This document shows positions 43,775 through 53,237 of a DNA stretch of 64,000 bases, in pieces (the first letter of the stretch is position 1; every line of letters begins with the position of its first letter). The stretch is from Streptomyces sp. DG1A-41 (GTDB taxonomy: Bacteria; Actinomycetota; Actinomycetes; Streptomycetales; Streptomycetaceae): positions 2,503,001 through 2,567,000 of the forward strand of contig NZ_CP146350.1 in the NCBI RefSeq assembly GCF_037055355.1. Direction: 5' to 3'. The notes below the pieces were generated by a model. The model had not been told where the DNA came from. It worked only from the letters and a program-made list of their open reading frames with translations, and did no database searches. A program made the translations under genes and the position numbers.

Positions 43775-44743
43775 TCAGGCCTGCGCACCGTAGAGGGTGG
43801 CGAGTTCTGCGGCCACGGCGGCGAGTTCGGCGCGGGCTTCGGGCGGGTCGAGGACCTCGACAGCGGCGCCCAGGGGGAGCAGGCCGCGTACGTCGGGAAG
43901 CTCGCGGAAGGCGAGTTCGGCACGGGCCCAGCGGTCATCCATGGGGTGGGGCGGGGCGACCAGCTGGGAGGCGAACAAGCGCTGGAAGAGTGCCAGTTGC
44001 TCGCGGCGTACGCGGCAGCGGACGCGGATGCCATCGGGCAGGCTCTCGAAGCGTTCGCGCAGCAGGGCCCAGACGGTTGCCAGGGTCTGGCCGGGACGTC
44101 GGTGGACGGGTTCGTCAGTGACCTCGGCGGCAAGGACGCGGTCGGCGCGGAACAGCCGGGGCTCACCATCCCGGTCGGCGACCAGGTACCAGACGCCTGC
44201 CTTGCTGACCAGCCCGTACGGGTCCACGGTGTGGCTGCGCGGCTCGCGGGCGTCGCTGCTGCGGTAGGTCAGCTGGAGCCGGCGGTCGGTGAAGGCTGCG
44301 TGCTGGAGCTCCGCGAGATGGGCGTCGGAGGCAGTTTCGGTGCCGTGCATCCAGCGGACGGGGTCGACGAGGACGCGCTCGCTGGTGCGTGCGGCGTCGC
44401 CGCGGTGCGGGGCGGGCAGCGCGGCCATGATCTTGCGCAGCGCGGAGCGGATCGCCTCGCCGAGGCCGAGGGCGTCGTGGGTGCCTTCGGTGGCGAGGAC
44501 GAACAGGGCGCGTGCCTCGTCCATGGTCAGTCCGGTGACGTCGGTGCGGTAGCCGGGCAGCAGCCGTACGCCGCCGCTGCGTCCGCGCTCGGTCCACACC
44601 GGTACGCCGGCGGCGGACAGTGCTTCGACGTCGCGGTAGACGGTGCGGACGGAGACCTCCAGGTGCTCGGCGAGTTCGACGTGGGAGATCCGTTCGCGGG
44701 TCTGCAGGAGCAGCAGGATGGACAGCAGTCGGTCGGCTTTCAC
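43775..44743 (-). CDS. YafY-type HTH/WYL-domain transcriptional regulator
   Basis: A 322-residue protein with an N-terminal HTH_11 winged helix (RLLSILLLLQTRERISHVELAEHLEVSVRTVYRDVEALSAAGVPVWTERGRSGGVRL) and a WYL sensor domain at about 140-225 (LQLTYRSSDAREPRSHTVDPYGLVSKAGVWYLVADRDGEPRLFRADRVL). A WCX C-terminal extension follows. Such regulators usually respond to nucleotides or small ligands. It is divergent from the decayed carboxylesterase at 44817, which may have been its target. Confidence 0.92.
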   Translation of the reverse strand: MKADRLLSILLLLQTRERISHVELAEHLEVSVRTVYRDVEALSAAGVPVWTERGRSGGVRLLPGYRTDVTGLTMDEARALFVLATEGTHDALGLGEAIRSALRKIMAALPAPHRGDAARTSERVLVDPVRWMHGTETASDAHLAELQHAAFTDRRLQLTYRSSDAREPRSHTVDPYGLVSKAGVWYLVADRDGEPRLFRADRVLAAEVTDEPVHRRPGQTLATVWALLRERFESLPDGIRVRCRVRREQLALFQRLFASQLVAPPHPMDDRWARAELAFRELPDVRGLLPLGAAVEVLDPPEARAELAAVAAELATLYGAQA

Positions 44744-44816
44744 ACGAGTGAGCGTAAATCCTGACGCCGGCTGTCAGGTATGGGTGGAATCGCATGACGG
44801 AAAGACAGGCTCAGCC

Positions 44817-46167
44817 ATGGCGGACGCGCTTCTCGCCGACATCACCACGGGAACCGTTCGCGGGTCCGAACTCCCCGCGGGGGCCGTCTCTTCGCCGGTA
44901 TCCCCTTCGCCGCACCCCCGGTGGGCGAGCTGCGGTTCCGCCCGCCCCAGCCGCCCCGGCCGTGGCAGGGTGTCCGCCAGGCCGACACCTTCGCACCGGC
45001 GCCCGCGCAGGGCGCGTCCTCCCTGATGCCGGAGGCGAGCCGGAAGTCCTCCTTCCCCGCCTTCCCCACGGCGGAGATCCGGGAGACGTCCGAGGACTGC
45101 CTGTATCTCAACGTCTGGACGCCCACGGCGACGGTCGAGGACGCCATCCGCCCCGTCATCGTGTGGATCTACGGCGGCGGATACGAGGCCGGCTTCGCCG
45201 CACCCCCCTACAGCGACGGGGCCGCTCTCGCCCGGCAGACCGGCGCGGTCGTCGTCACCGCCAACTACCGCCTGGGAGCATTTGGTTTCCTGCACCTGGC
45301 CGACTTCGGCAGTCAGTGGGCGGGGTCGACCAATCTCGCCCTGCAGGACCAGATGGCCGCACTGCGCTGGGTACGGGACAACATCGCCTCCTTCGGCGGC
45401 GACCCCGGCAACATCACCGTGGCGGGGCAGTCCGCCGGTGCCTTCGCCATCGGAGCCCTGCTGGCCGTCCCCGAAGCCGCCGGCCTCTTCCACAAGGCGA
45501 TCCTCCAGAGCGGCAGCAGCGCAACCTGCCCGGCGGCCGGTCCCGGGGTGCCGTGCTCGACGGCAGCGTGCTGCCCGTCGCGCCGCGGCAGGCCGTCGCC
45601 GACGGCGCCGCCGCCGACATCCCCCTGCTCGTCGGCGTCACCCGCGACGAAGTGCGCGTCTTCCAGATGATCGGCGGCGACTCCTTCCGCCCCGAGGACG
45701 AAACAGCCCTGTACACCGAGATGCGGCGCGCCGGTGTCACAGAGCCGGAGAAGCTCCTCGACGCCTACCGGAGCCGTATCGCCGACTCCGGCGACCTTTC
45801 AGCCCTGCGCGGTGTCTTCCTCACCGATGCCCTCTACCGGATCCCGGCCACGCGTCTGGCCCGGGCCCAGGCAGGGGCGGGAGGCCGCGCCTACCACTAC
45901 CTCCTCGTCGACGAACCGTGCGGACCGGCCATGGGCGCCTTCCACGGCGCCGACCTGCTCCACGTCTTCGACAGTCCGTCCCTCGTCGGCGCCTGGGCCG
46001 CCTTCGCCGCCACCGGCTCCCCGGGCTGACCGCCGTACGCCCCGGAAGCCGCGGGCAACTCCCGGGTCATCGGCTGCTCCCCGGCCGACGCCGAACGCAT
46101 GATCACCGAACCCCCGGCCGACGACGTCACCGCCCTCTGGCCCACGGAAATGCTCTGGGAATCCTGA
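44817..46167 (+). pseudogene. Type B carboxylesterase, decayed
   Basis: The start MADALLADITTGTVRGSELPAG is followed, one frame over (shift near 44882 at GGGGGCC), by RLFAGIPFAAPPVGELRFRPPQPPRPWQGV. SEDCLYLNVWTPT, VWIYGGGYEAGF and the nucleophile motif VAGQSAGAFAIGALL come next. After FHKAILQSGSSA about 100 residues normally present are missing, and the frame changes again to VLDGSVLPVAPRQAVADGAAADIPLLVGVTRDE. Near the end ATGSPG is followed by a TGA where Trp would be expected, and the same frame then reads the usual tail (PYAPEAAGN... LWPTEMLWES). Frameshifts, an internal deletion and a nonsense codon together show a genuine pseudogene. Confidence 0.8.
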
Positions 46168-46250
46168 CGGCCGATGTCACGTATGGCGCGGAATGCTGTC
46201 TGCCGTCCCGAAGATCGCGCGAGCGAGACCTTTCCGAGGAGCAGAGCCCC

Positions 46251-47222
46251 ATGTCCTACGCCTTCGATCCCGAGCTGGCCCACGTTGTCCCGATGATCAA
46301 TGATCTGCCGTTCACCGACATAGCCGCCGCCCGCGCGGCCGAGAAGGAGATGACGGCACACCTGCCCGTGTACGAGCCGGCCCGGCCGGTCGACGTCCGC
46401 GACACTCTTGTCCCGGGGCCTGAGGGCGCACCGCAGGTCCCGGTCCGGATCTACACCCCGACCGGCGCCGAGGCGACGGATACCGGCCTGCCCGGCCTGG
46501 TGTACCTGCACGGCGGCGGCTATGTGCTCGGCAGTCCGGACTTCTGCCACTCCGACCTGCTGCGCATCGCCGACCAGGTCGGCGCGGTGGTGGTCTCGGT
46601 AGACTACCGGCTCGCACCCGAGCACCCCTTCCCGGCCGGACTGGAGGACTCCTACGCCGCACTGGTCTGGACAGCCGGGCACACGGCGGAGCTGGGCATC
46701 GACCCGGCCCGGCTGGCCGTCGGCGGCGACAGCGCGGGCGGCGGACTCGCCACGGCCGTGGCCCTGCTGGCCCGGGACCGCGGCGGCCCGGCGCTCCGCA
46801 TGCAGTACCTGGGCATTCCGATGCTGGACGACCGGCTGGAGACGCCCTCGATGCGGGCCTTCACCGAAACCCCGGTGTGGAACCGCCCCATCGCCGAGAT
46901 CTGCTGGAACCACTACCTGGGAGGCGAGGACCACTACGCAGGCCCCGACCTCTCCGTGTATGCGGCCCCGGCCCGCGCCGCGGACCTCTCCGGGCTACCG
47001 CCGGCCTTCGTCTACGTCTGCGAGTTCGACCCCCTGCGGGACGAAGGAATGATCTACGCGCAACGGTTGGTACAGGCGGGCGTCACCACCGAGTTCCACC
47101 TCTACCCGGGGACGTTCCACGGCTCCGTGGGACTCACCGACACAGCCATCAGCCAGACGATGCTCTCCGACGTGACGCACGGACTGCGGCGCGGGCTGCG
47201 CGCGCGTTCGGGAATCGAGTAG
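46251..47222 (+). CDS. Alpha/beta hydrolase, hormone-sensitive-lipase family
   Basis: A 323-residue esterase-like protein. It has the oxyanion motif YLHGGGYVLGS near residue 85, VDYRLAPEHPFPAGLEDSYAALVW near 115, and the nucleophile elbow GGDSAGGGLATAVALLARD near 155. The catalytic Asp lies in CEFDPLRDEGMIYAQRL near 262 and the His in YPGTFHGSVGL near 290. It probably hydrolyses short acyl esters in the cytoplasm, as there is no signal peptide. It follows the decayed carboxylesterase by 84 bp and may have been in the same unit. The substrate is unknown. Confidence 0.92.
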   Translation: MSYAFDPELAHVVPMINDLPFTDIAAARAAEKEMTAHLPVYEPARPVDVRDTLVPGPEGAPQVPVRIYTPTGAEATDTGLPGLVYLHGGGYVLGSPDFCHSDLLRIADQVGAVVVSVDYRLAPEHPFPAGLEDSYAALVWTAGHTAELGIDPARLAVGGDSAGGGLATAVALLARDRGGPALRMQYLGIPMLDDRLETPSMRAFTETPVWNRPIAEICWNHYLGGEDHYAGPDLSVYAAPARAADLSGLPPAFVYVCEFDPLRDEGMIYAQRLVQAGVTTEFHLYPGTFHGSVGLTDTAISQTMLSDVTHGLRRGLRARSGIE

Positions 47223-47361
47223 CGCGGCATCGCGGTGTGTCCACGGGGCAACAGACTCTGAGGGCGATCTGAGGATCCGGCCTACGGTCGGGCGGTAATC
47301 GCAGTGCTCCGGGGAGACCGGCGGCGGTCTCGCCATGGGAGCCGGGTCGTCCTGGATGGGG

Positions 47362-47865
47362 TCAATGGCGGTCGTCCCTTTGCCGCCGGCGGCGGGTCGT
47401 GGGCTCAGGGCTGTCGTCGGTCGCGGCCTCGGGGGCTCCCCAGGAGGTTTCGAGCGCGGTGCGCAGGGCGGTCACGGCGGTGGCGCCGATGCGCTCAGCG
47501 AGGGCGGATTCCAGCCCGGCCAGGAGCTGCATCGTCTCTGCCCGGCGCCGGTGACCTGACTCGGTGAGGCGGACGAGTCTGGACCGGGCGGAGGAGGGGT
47601 GGGGTTCGACGGTCACGACGTCGAGGGCGGCCAGCTCGTGGACCCACTGATGCGCCGTCGGGGAGCTGACGCCCAGTCGGCGGGCCAGCTCGGCGATGCT
47701 CGCGCCCTCCGAAGGGAGCTGGCTGAGCAGTGTCAGATGAGCCGCGCTGATCCCGGCCGGGCCGTCCTGCTTCTCCATAGCAGCGATCAGGGCGGCCCGG
47801 AACCAGTTGTGCGCGCGCCACAACAGCCGGGCCAGCGGCTCGGGTTCCGGTGGGGAGGTGGACAT
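47362..47865 (-). CDS. MarR-family regulator 1
   Basis: The 167-residue protein (ATG 47865) carries a MarR winged helix: AHLTLLSQLPSEGASIAELARRLGVSSPTAHQWVHELAALDVVTVEPHPSSARSRLVRLTESG at about residues 42-105. The C-terminal tail is rich in Arg. It is divergent from an amidohydrolase gene. The region between holds two TTAGG..CCTA palindromes that are probably its binding sites. Upstream in-frame codons exist, but they overlap the divergent gene. Confidence 0.85.
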   Translation of the reverse strand: MSTSPPEPEPLARLLWRAHNWFRAALIAAMEKQDGPAGISAAHLTLLSQLPSEGASIAELARRLGVSSPTAHQWVHELAALDVVTVEPHPSSARSRLVRLTESGHRRRAETMQLLAGLESALAERIGATAVTALRTALETSWGAPEAATDDSPEPTTRRRRQRDDRH

Positions 47866-47962
47866 GAGGATCCGCTTTCTGGTGTGGAGCAATGCGCTGG
47901 ACGCGACAGGCCGATCGTAGTGGCCGGCAGGAACAGCGCCGGGCGACCTCTTGCGTCCATTC

Positions 47963-47991
47963 ATTAGGCCACCTACCATTAGGTTGCCTAG
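47963..47991. promoter_or_regulatory. Tandem palindromes between MarR 1 and the amidohydrolase
   Basis: ATTAGGCCACCTA (47963-47975) and TTAGGTTGCCTAG (47979-47991) share the pattern TTAGGNNNCCTA and lie 17-45 bp before the amidohydrolase start. They are likely MarR 1 operators. Confidence 0.6.
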
Positions 47992-48007
47992 CATTTGGGG
48001 GAAAGTC

Positions 48008-48967
48008 ATGCGTGTCATCGCTGTCGAGGAGGCGTTCTCGGCGCCCGACGTGATCCCGTGGTCCATGGGAGGCTCGGGCGACGACCTGGGAGGCCAGTGG
48101 CTCAAGGAGGTGGGGTCGCGGCTGGCTGATCTGACGGACCAGCGACTGGCGGAGATGGATGCGGGCGGCGTGGACATGCAGGTCCTGTCGCTCACCACGC
48201 CCGGCGTGGAAGTCATCGACGATCCGGCCGAGGCCGTCGCCGCCGCGCGGCGGGTCAACGACTATCTGGCCGGCGTGATCGCCGCTCACCCGACACGATT
48301 CGCCGGTTTCGCGGCACTGCCACTGCAGGACCCCGACGCCGCCGTGGTCGAGCTGCGCCGGGCGGTGGAGGAGCTGGGGCTCAAGGGAGTGCTGCACAAC
48401 GACCATGTCCGCGGCCACTACCTCGACGAACCGCAGTTCCGGCCGCTGTGGGCGGAGCTGGAACGTCTCGGGGTGACGCTCTACATCCACCCCGCAGCCA
48501 TCCCTGCGGACGACTGGCAGGTCTTCGCGGGATACCCCGAGCTCAACATGATGGCCTGGGGGTGGACGGCGCGTGTTGGCGGCCACGCCCTCCGGCTGAT
48601 CCACGGCGGGGTGTTCGACGACTTCCCGGGGGCATCGGTGACCCTCGGGCACATGGGGGAACTGCTGCCGTTCCAACTGGCCCGCCTCGACAGTCGCTAC
48701 AAGGTGGTGAACTCCTCCAACAAGATGCGGCACCTGCCGTCCCACTACGTCCGCAACAACCTGTATGTGACCACCAGCGGCGTCTGCTCCCACGCCGCCC
48801 TGCTGGGGGCCACTCACGCCGTCGGTATCGACCGGGTCCTGTTCGCCGTCGACTACCCCTTTGAGTCCACCGTGGAGGCGGTCGAGTTCCTGCGCACCGC
48901 GCCCTACGCCCCTGCCGACATCGAACGCATCGCCCACGGCAACGCCGAACGAGTCCTGCACCTGTGA
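48008..48967 (+). CDS. Amidohydrolase-2 family protein (ACMSD-like)
   Basis: A 319-residue TIM-barrel metal enzyme. It begins MRVIAVEEAFSAPDVIPW, where the family's first metal-site segment lies. It then has RLAEMDAGGVDMQVLSLTTPGVEV, FAGFAALPLQDPDAAVVELRRAVEELGLKGVLHNDHVRG, LYIHPAA with a metal His, LTLGHMGELLPFQLARLD with the second His, and RVLFAVDYPFEST with the catalytic Asp. Such enzymes are decarboxylases or hydrolases of aromatic or keto acids (ACMSD, gamma-resorcylate decarboxylase). It is divergent from MarR 1, which likely controls it. The substrate is not evident. Confidence 0.85.
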   Translation: MRVIAVEEAFSAPDVIPWSMGGSGDDLGGQWLKEVGSRLADLTDQRLAEMDAGGVDMQVLSLTTPGVEVIDDPAEAVAAARRVNDYLAGVIAAHPTRFAGFAALPLQDPDAAVVELRRAVEELGLKGVLHNDHVRGHYLDEPQFRPLWAELERLGVTLYIHPAAIPADDWQVFAGYPELNMMAWGWTARVGGHALRLIHGGVFDDFPGASVTLGHMGELLPFQLARLDSRYKVVNSSNKMRHLPSHYVRNNLYVTTSGVCSHAALLGATHAVGIDRVLFAVDYPFESTVEAVEFLRTAPYAPADIERIAHGNAERVLHL

Positions 48968-49290
48968 ACGAGGCTGCCCACGCCGCTATCGGGGCAGGGT
49001 GGGCAGCGGAACCTCACGCCCCACGGGCGGCCGCACATACCGGTGCAGGCCCTCGACGCCGACTTCACCGATGCCGGCCCGTCCGCGTCACAGCTCGGCA
49101 CATGCGCGTGATGCGGCCGGCAAAGACGCCGGACTCGACGACGGCGTGTCGCGCACGCCTCATGACAGCGCAACCAGCACATTCCTGCAGCGGTGCGAAG
49201 AAATCGTCAAGCCGGCCTTTGGCGGAGTACGAGTCCCGCCCGTCCAACCACTCCAGTTCCTCTCACCAAGGCGTGAAGAAGGAGCTTGCG

Positions 49291-49777
49291 ATGCGACTGA
49301 TCTGCATCGAAGAACACGCTGTCGACCCGGCCATCATGCGGGCGGCGCAACCCACTCTGTACCGCGAAGCCCCGTACATGCGGTGGCTGAGCTCCCCCAA
49401 AGCCACCAGCCACCCCCGTGACCGGAACCGGCCCAGTGTGGTCGAGATGAGCGAGGCCATGCGGCTCGGCGCCGATCTCGGCGCCGACCGGATCCGCACC
49501 ATGGACGAGTACGGTATCGATCTGCAGATCGTGTCCTACACCAGCCCGGCTCAACTCGCCCCCGACGAGCAGGCCGTCGCCCTGACCCGGGCCGCCAACG
49601 ACCGGCTCGCCCAGGCGATCGCTGCCGATCCGCAACGGCTGCAAGGTTTCGCCGTGCTGCCCTGGCAGGCCCCACAGGCTGCCGCTGACGAACTCGACCG
49701 CGCCGTCACCGAACCTGCGCGGAGCTCTGATCGCCCGCCGCGCGGGCCCCGAGAGCTTCGCAAGAGGCGCAGGATGA
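49291..49777 (+). pseudogene. Truncated amidohydrolase-2 family protein
   Basis: It starts well (GAAGAAGGAG, then ATG; MRLICIEEHAVDPAIMRAAQPTLYREAPYM). It continues [75 protein letters not shown], as in the gene at 48008. Near 49716 the frame breaks. The other frame gives [20 protein letters not shown] and a stop, so the C-terminal two thirds with the metal His and Asp residues are gone. Confidence 0.7.
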
Positions 49778-49927
49778 GCATGCCGCACGGGTGGCCGGAG
49801 GCGCTCAGGTCATGGGCCTTGGCGGCGGAGCGCACCGCCCGCGCGGCGGCGACGCGTGATCGCCGGCGAGCGGGAGGGATCACGCAGGTCACAGCGATGC
49901 TGCTCGACTCCCCCTGCGGGCCGGTCC

Positions 49928-50729
49928 TCAGAGAGTGGGCTGGGGGTGCGGTTGGCTGTAGCGGGTGGCGGGGGTGGGGACGTTGCCGCCCGTGAGCAGG
50001 GCGGACTCGGCGGCGAGGAAAGCGTCGAGTGCGGCGGTCTGGTCCTCCAGGCCCGGTACGCAGATCGTCTCGCCCAGGCGCAGGCCGGCGAGGCTGGCTC
50101 GGGCCACGCCTTCCGCGGTCATGGCAGAGGGGATGTTTCCGTATCCGCCGGCGAACTCCGTCGCCACCACACCCGGGCAGACCACCTGGGTGCGGATGGG
50201 GGTGTCGGCGAGTTCGTGGGTGAGGGTGCGAGTGAAGGCGACGGTGGCGGCCTTGGCGGCGTTGTAGATGGTGCGGGACGGCATGTGCGGGTTGTTCTGC
50301 CCGGCGCTGAAGGCCAGCAGTGAGGCTACCGTGACGACGGTCCCCTCCCCCGCGGTCAGCATGCCGGGCAGGGCGGCGCGCGCGAGCTGGACGGACGCCA
50401 CGCCGTTGAGGGTGAGCAGGCGGTCGATCTCCTCCGGGGCGACGTCGACGAGGGGAGCGTAGCCGCCGTCTCCCGCGTTGCTGATCAGCAGCCGGACATC
50501 GCCGGCTGGCCAGGCGCTTGGTCACGGCGGTGAGGCCGTCGTGGTTCCCGAGGTCCGCGGGCAGGACCTCCACGGCGGCGCCGGCCGCGCGGAGTTCGTC
50601 CGCGAGCTCGGAAAGGCGGTCGGCCCTTCGGGCCACCAGGACGAAGTCGTAGTCGGCGGCGAGGAGTCGGGCGTAAGCGGCGCCTATTCCGGAGGAGGCA
50701 CCGGTGATGAGAGCAAGAGTACGAGGCAT
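49928..50729 (-). pseudogene. Short-chain dehydrogenase/reductase (frameshifted)
   Basis: The ATG at 50729 gives [45 protein letters not shown], the SDR cofactor site. After a one-base shift near 50500-50510 (at GCCGGCGATG) the other frame reads [49 protein letters not shown]. It goes on through [13 protein letters not shown] (Ser), [13 protein letters not shown] (Tyr and Lys) and [16 protein letters not shown] to the stop. All catalytic residues are present, so the break may be a sequencing indel. It is divergent from MarR 2 with a perfect palindrome between. Confidence 0.78.
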
Positions 50730-50761
50730 GGGGACAGCTTCCATCAAGCGCCTGCATCACG

Positions 50762-50773
50762 TCAAACGTTTGA
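50762..50773. promoter_or_regulatory. Palindrome between the SDR gene and MarR 2
   Basis: TCAAACGTTTGA, a perfect 12-base palindrome, 33 bp from the SDR start and 28 bp from MarR 2. It is a probable MarR 2 operator. Confidence 0.65.
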
Positions 50774-50801
50774 TAGCCGACCAGTGTCATATTCTCGCCG
50801 T

Positions 50802-51314
50802 ATGACGCTGCATGATGAGGGGCCAGTCAGCGCCGACTCACTGGACCGGGTGACCTGGGCACTGCGGCGGGCAGAATTGGCCGTGACAGCCCTGAAGGAG
50901 CAACGGTTGCGCTCGCTTGGCATGGCGGCGGCACACTATTCCCTGCTCATCGCTGTCCACGTCGATCCCGGCCTGGCCGGGGCCGAACTGGCTCGCCGCC
51001 TGAACGTCACCCCGCAAGCGGTGGCCTCCCTGGTGGCCCGTCTGGAGGGCCGGGGCCAACTGGAACGCCGGCCGCACCCGCGCCATCGTCATGTGCAGGA
51101 GCTCCATCTCACCGACGCCGGCCGCGACGCCCTGCGCAAGGCCGACTCCGTGATCGGGGAGATCGAACAGCAGATCACCGAAAAGCTCGGCACCAAGGAC
51201 TCCACCCAACTGAAGACGCTCCTCGGCCAGATGACCGATGCGATACAACAGGCGCAACCGGCAGGCCCTCTCAGCAGACCGGTCACCTTGCGCAAAGACG
51301 GCACACCGGGGTGA
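50802..51314 (+). CDS. MarR-family regulator 2
   Basis: A 170-residue protein starting at ATG 50802. The winged helix is LGMAAAHYSLLIAVHVDPGLAGAELARRLNVTPQAVASLVARLEGRGQLERRPHPRHRHVQELHLTDAG at about 38-105. A helical dimerisation tail follows (IGEIEQQITEKLGTKDSTQLKTLLGQM). It is divergent from the short-chain dehydrogenase. Such pairs commonly form a ligand-induced switch in which MarR represses both genes. Confidence 0.88.
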   Translation: MTLHDEGPVSADSLDRVTWALRRAELAVTALKEQRLRSLGMAAAHYSLLIAVHVDPGLAGAELARRLNVTPQAVASLVARLEGRGQLERRPHPRHRHVQELHLTDAGRDALRKADSVIGEIEQQITEKLGTKDSTQLKTLLGQMTDAIQQAQPAGPLSRPVTLRKDGTPG

Positions 51315-52000
51315 CCGTGCAAGCAGCCAGCACGTCATGGCGTTCGAACGCACTGGTATTCCGCACCCACAGATCCCGATGAACTGGGACTGGAGGTCGC
51401 CCCCGTCGACGCGGGGATGTTCAGGCCACGCGGAGCAAGATTCGGATCACACCCGAACCAGCCACCCGTCACCTGCCCTGCCCGGCTCGCCACGCGTCGC
51501 GCCCTCTCATCGTGGCCGCGCTAATCCTGCTGTTCCCCACGACGGGGCCTCCCAGGACGGGTCCACAGGGATGTTGCGGCCTCGCAGCACCCCCCTCCCC
51601 GTAGGCCCCGGACCTGGCAGAGACCACCCGCATCTTCAAGGCCAACGGTCTCGACCCCGTGCCGAAGAAGCCGTGCGCGCCATCCCTGAAGGTCGAGCGT
51701 GTCAAGGTGCTGGCCGATGTCGAGACCTCGGTCGCGGTCGCTCCTGCGGCCCTGGCCGCCTAGACCGCCGCCTGGGGCAGGCTGGGAAATCTCCCGGGAG
51801 TCACCCCGCCAGTCGAAACAGCGCATTCTACGCACCAGTTACCGCGAAATGCCCCTATTCCACGCCTGGACCCCTCGAACGGGACAGCGCTCTCGACCCC
51901 GTTCGACAGGGCGCGTATCACCATAGAGAGGATCCCGGCCGGTGGGTTCAACACCGGAGGTGAGGCCATAGCCCGACACCTGCAATGGAGGAGACAGAGC
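51315..52000. other. Intergenic region with gene debris
   Basis: No intact gene. A short frame ending at about 51763 reads LAETTRIFKANGLDPVPKK...VKVLADVETSVAVAPAALAA, which looks like the tail of an unidentified protein. The rest is unremarkable. Confidence 0.35.
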
Positions 52001-52579
52001 ATGAAAAACTTACCAACGGCCGCCGACAACGGCGGTACCGAGGACCACACCACCCAGCCTCCCGGAAGCGCCGGCCAGGCCACCCGGCTCCAGTCCGTCC
52101 CCGCAGCCTCGTCCGACAGTGAGCCCGCCGTGGGAGCGTCGGCTGTCTGGCGGACATTCACCTTCACCAGCGCCGTCACCGGTGAAAAGGTGACCGTGAC
52201 CTGCATGCCCGGCTGCACGGTCCACCACGAGGCGGACAGCAACACGCCCGAGCACCCGCACGACATCTACTGCAACATCCCCGGCACAGCCGGCGAGCTG
52301 CCCCTCTACGGCCCGCTGTGCGACACGGGCAGCCCGGAGGACTTCCGCTTCCTCAGCTGGCGGATCCAGTCCCTCCCTTTCTCGGTTCGGCCGGCGGAGC
52401 GTCTGCCCTTCGTTGCCATTGAGGCCATCGACGACCACTACATCGAGTACCTCGACCCGGACACGCTGGAGATGGTCATCCGCCTCCTGCAGAAGCAGGT
52501 CGACTCGCTGCGCGAGGTCCACGCCCAGCTCGTCAATGTCCGCACCGCGTACCTCAACCCACCGGAGGTGGCGGCATGA
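52001..52579 (+). CDS. DUF6907 domain protein
   Basis: The ATG at 52001 follows GGAGGAGA. The 192-residue protein has a low-complexity start, then VTCMPGCTVHHEADSNTPEHPHDIYC. This is a DUF6907-type Cys/His core (usually PCPSWCT.DH). Next come LPFVAIEAIDDHYIEYLDPDTLEMVIRLLQKQVDSLREVHAQL and a helical end. The family is found in Streptomyces accessory regions and is of unknown function; the Cys/His arrangement suggests metal binding. It overlaps the next gene by 4 bases, and three small genes form one unit. Confidence 0.75.
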   Translation: MKNLPTAADNGGTEDHTTQPPGSAGQATRLQSVPAASSDSEPAVGASAVWRTFTFTSAVTGEKVTVTCMPGCTVHHEADSNTPEHPHDIYCNIPGTAGELPLYGPLCDTGSPEDFRFLSWRIQSLPFSVRPAERLPFVAIEAIDDHYIEYLDPDTLEMVIRLLQKQVDSLREVHAQLVNVRTAYLNPPEVAA

Positions 52580-52782
52580 AGACCACGGCCATCACCGAAC
52601 GCGCCATCGCCGAGGTGGAGACGTTCCGCACCAAGATGCGGGAACTCGGCTCGTGCTCCCCGGCCGTGGAGAAGTTCGCCGACGAGATGATCGTCCACAT
52701 CATGGTCTGCGGGTCCCCGAAGGCCGCCGTCGAAACAGCGATGCGCAACCTCGTCAGCGCGCCGGCGGAGGTGACGGTATGA
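52576..52782 (+). CDS. Small hypothetical protein
   Basis: A 68-residue acidic helical protein (TTAITERAIAEVETFRTKMRELGSCSPAVEKFADEMIVHIMVCGSPKAAVETAMRNLV). I do not recognise a family. It overlaps both neighbours by ATGA, so it is translated as part of the three-gene unit with the DUF6907 gene. Confidence 0.65.
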   Translation: MKTTAITERAIAEVETFRTKMRELGSCSPAVEKFADEMIVHIMVCGSPKAAVETAMRNLVSAPAEVTV

Positions 52783-53204
52783 CGACGTTGACCACGCGCG
52801 CCGACTTCGACGCCTTCCGCGACCGCATGTGCGACCACTTCGGACAGCTGCCCGACAGGCTCGGCAACCAGCACCTCCACGTCGAACACGCGCCGCTCGG
52901 CCCGGATGAGTACTTCACTCACCGGCTCGACAGCGACGGCCACTACATCGTCTACGACCCGCGGCAGACCAGCGGGCTCATGGTGCGCCAGTTCCTCGGC
53001 ATCTACGCCACCTTCACCGAGGACCCGATCCGCGAGGGCGTCCGCGACGCCTACTACGAGGCGAACGCGGCGGGCGCGCGGGCAATCTGGAGGATCGTCC
53101 TCAGCGAGATCGACCGCACTCAAGACTCCGAGTGTGTGATGGACCAGGTGCTGGAGCTGCTGCAACAGGCCCCTGCGAAGACCGAGGGAGCAACCCGCCT
53201 GTAG
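52779..53204 (+). CDS. Hypothetical protein of the DUF6907 unit
   Basis: The 141-residue product (ATG 52779, overlapping the previous stop) reads [107 protein letters not shown]. It has no motif I can name and no membrane segment. It is probably a soluble accessory protein. Codon use matches its neighbours. Confidence 0.65.
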   Translation: MTTLTTRADFDAFRDRMCDHFGQLPDRLGNQHLHVEHAPLGPDEYFTHRLDSDGHYIVYDPRQTSGLMVRQFLGIYATFTEDPIREGVRDAYYEANAAGARAIWRIVLSEIDRTQDSECVMDQVLELLQQAPAKTEGATRL

Positions 53205-53237
53205 GCGCAGGCGGTTCAGGGCAGAACTGCGGTTCGA

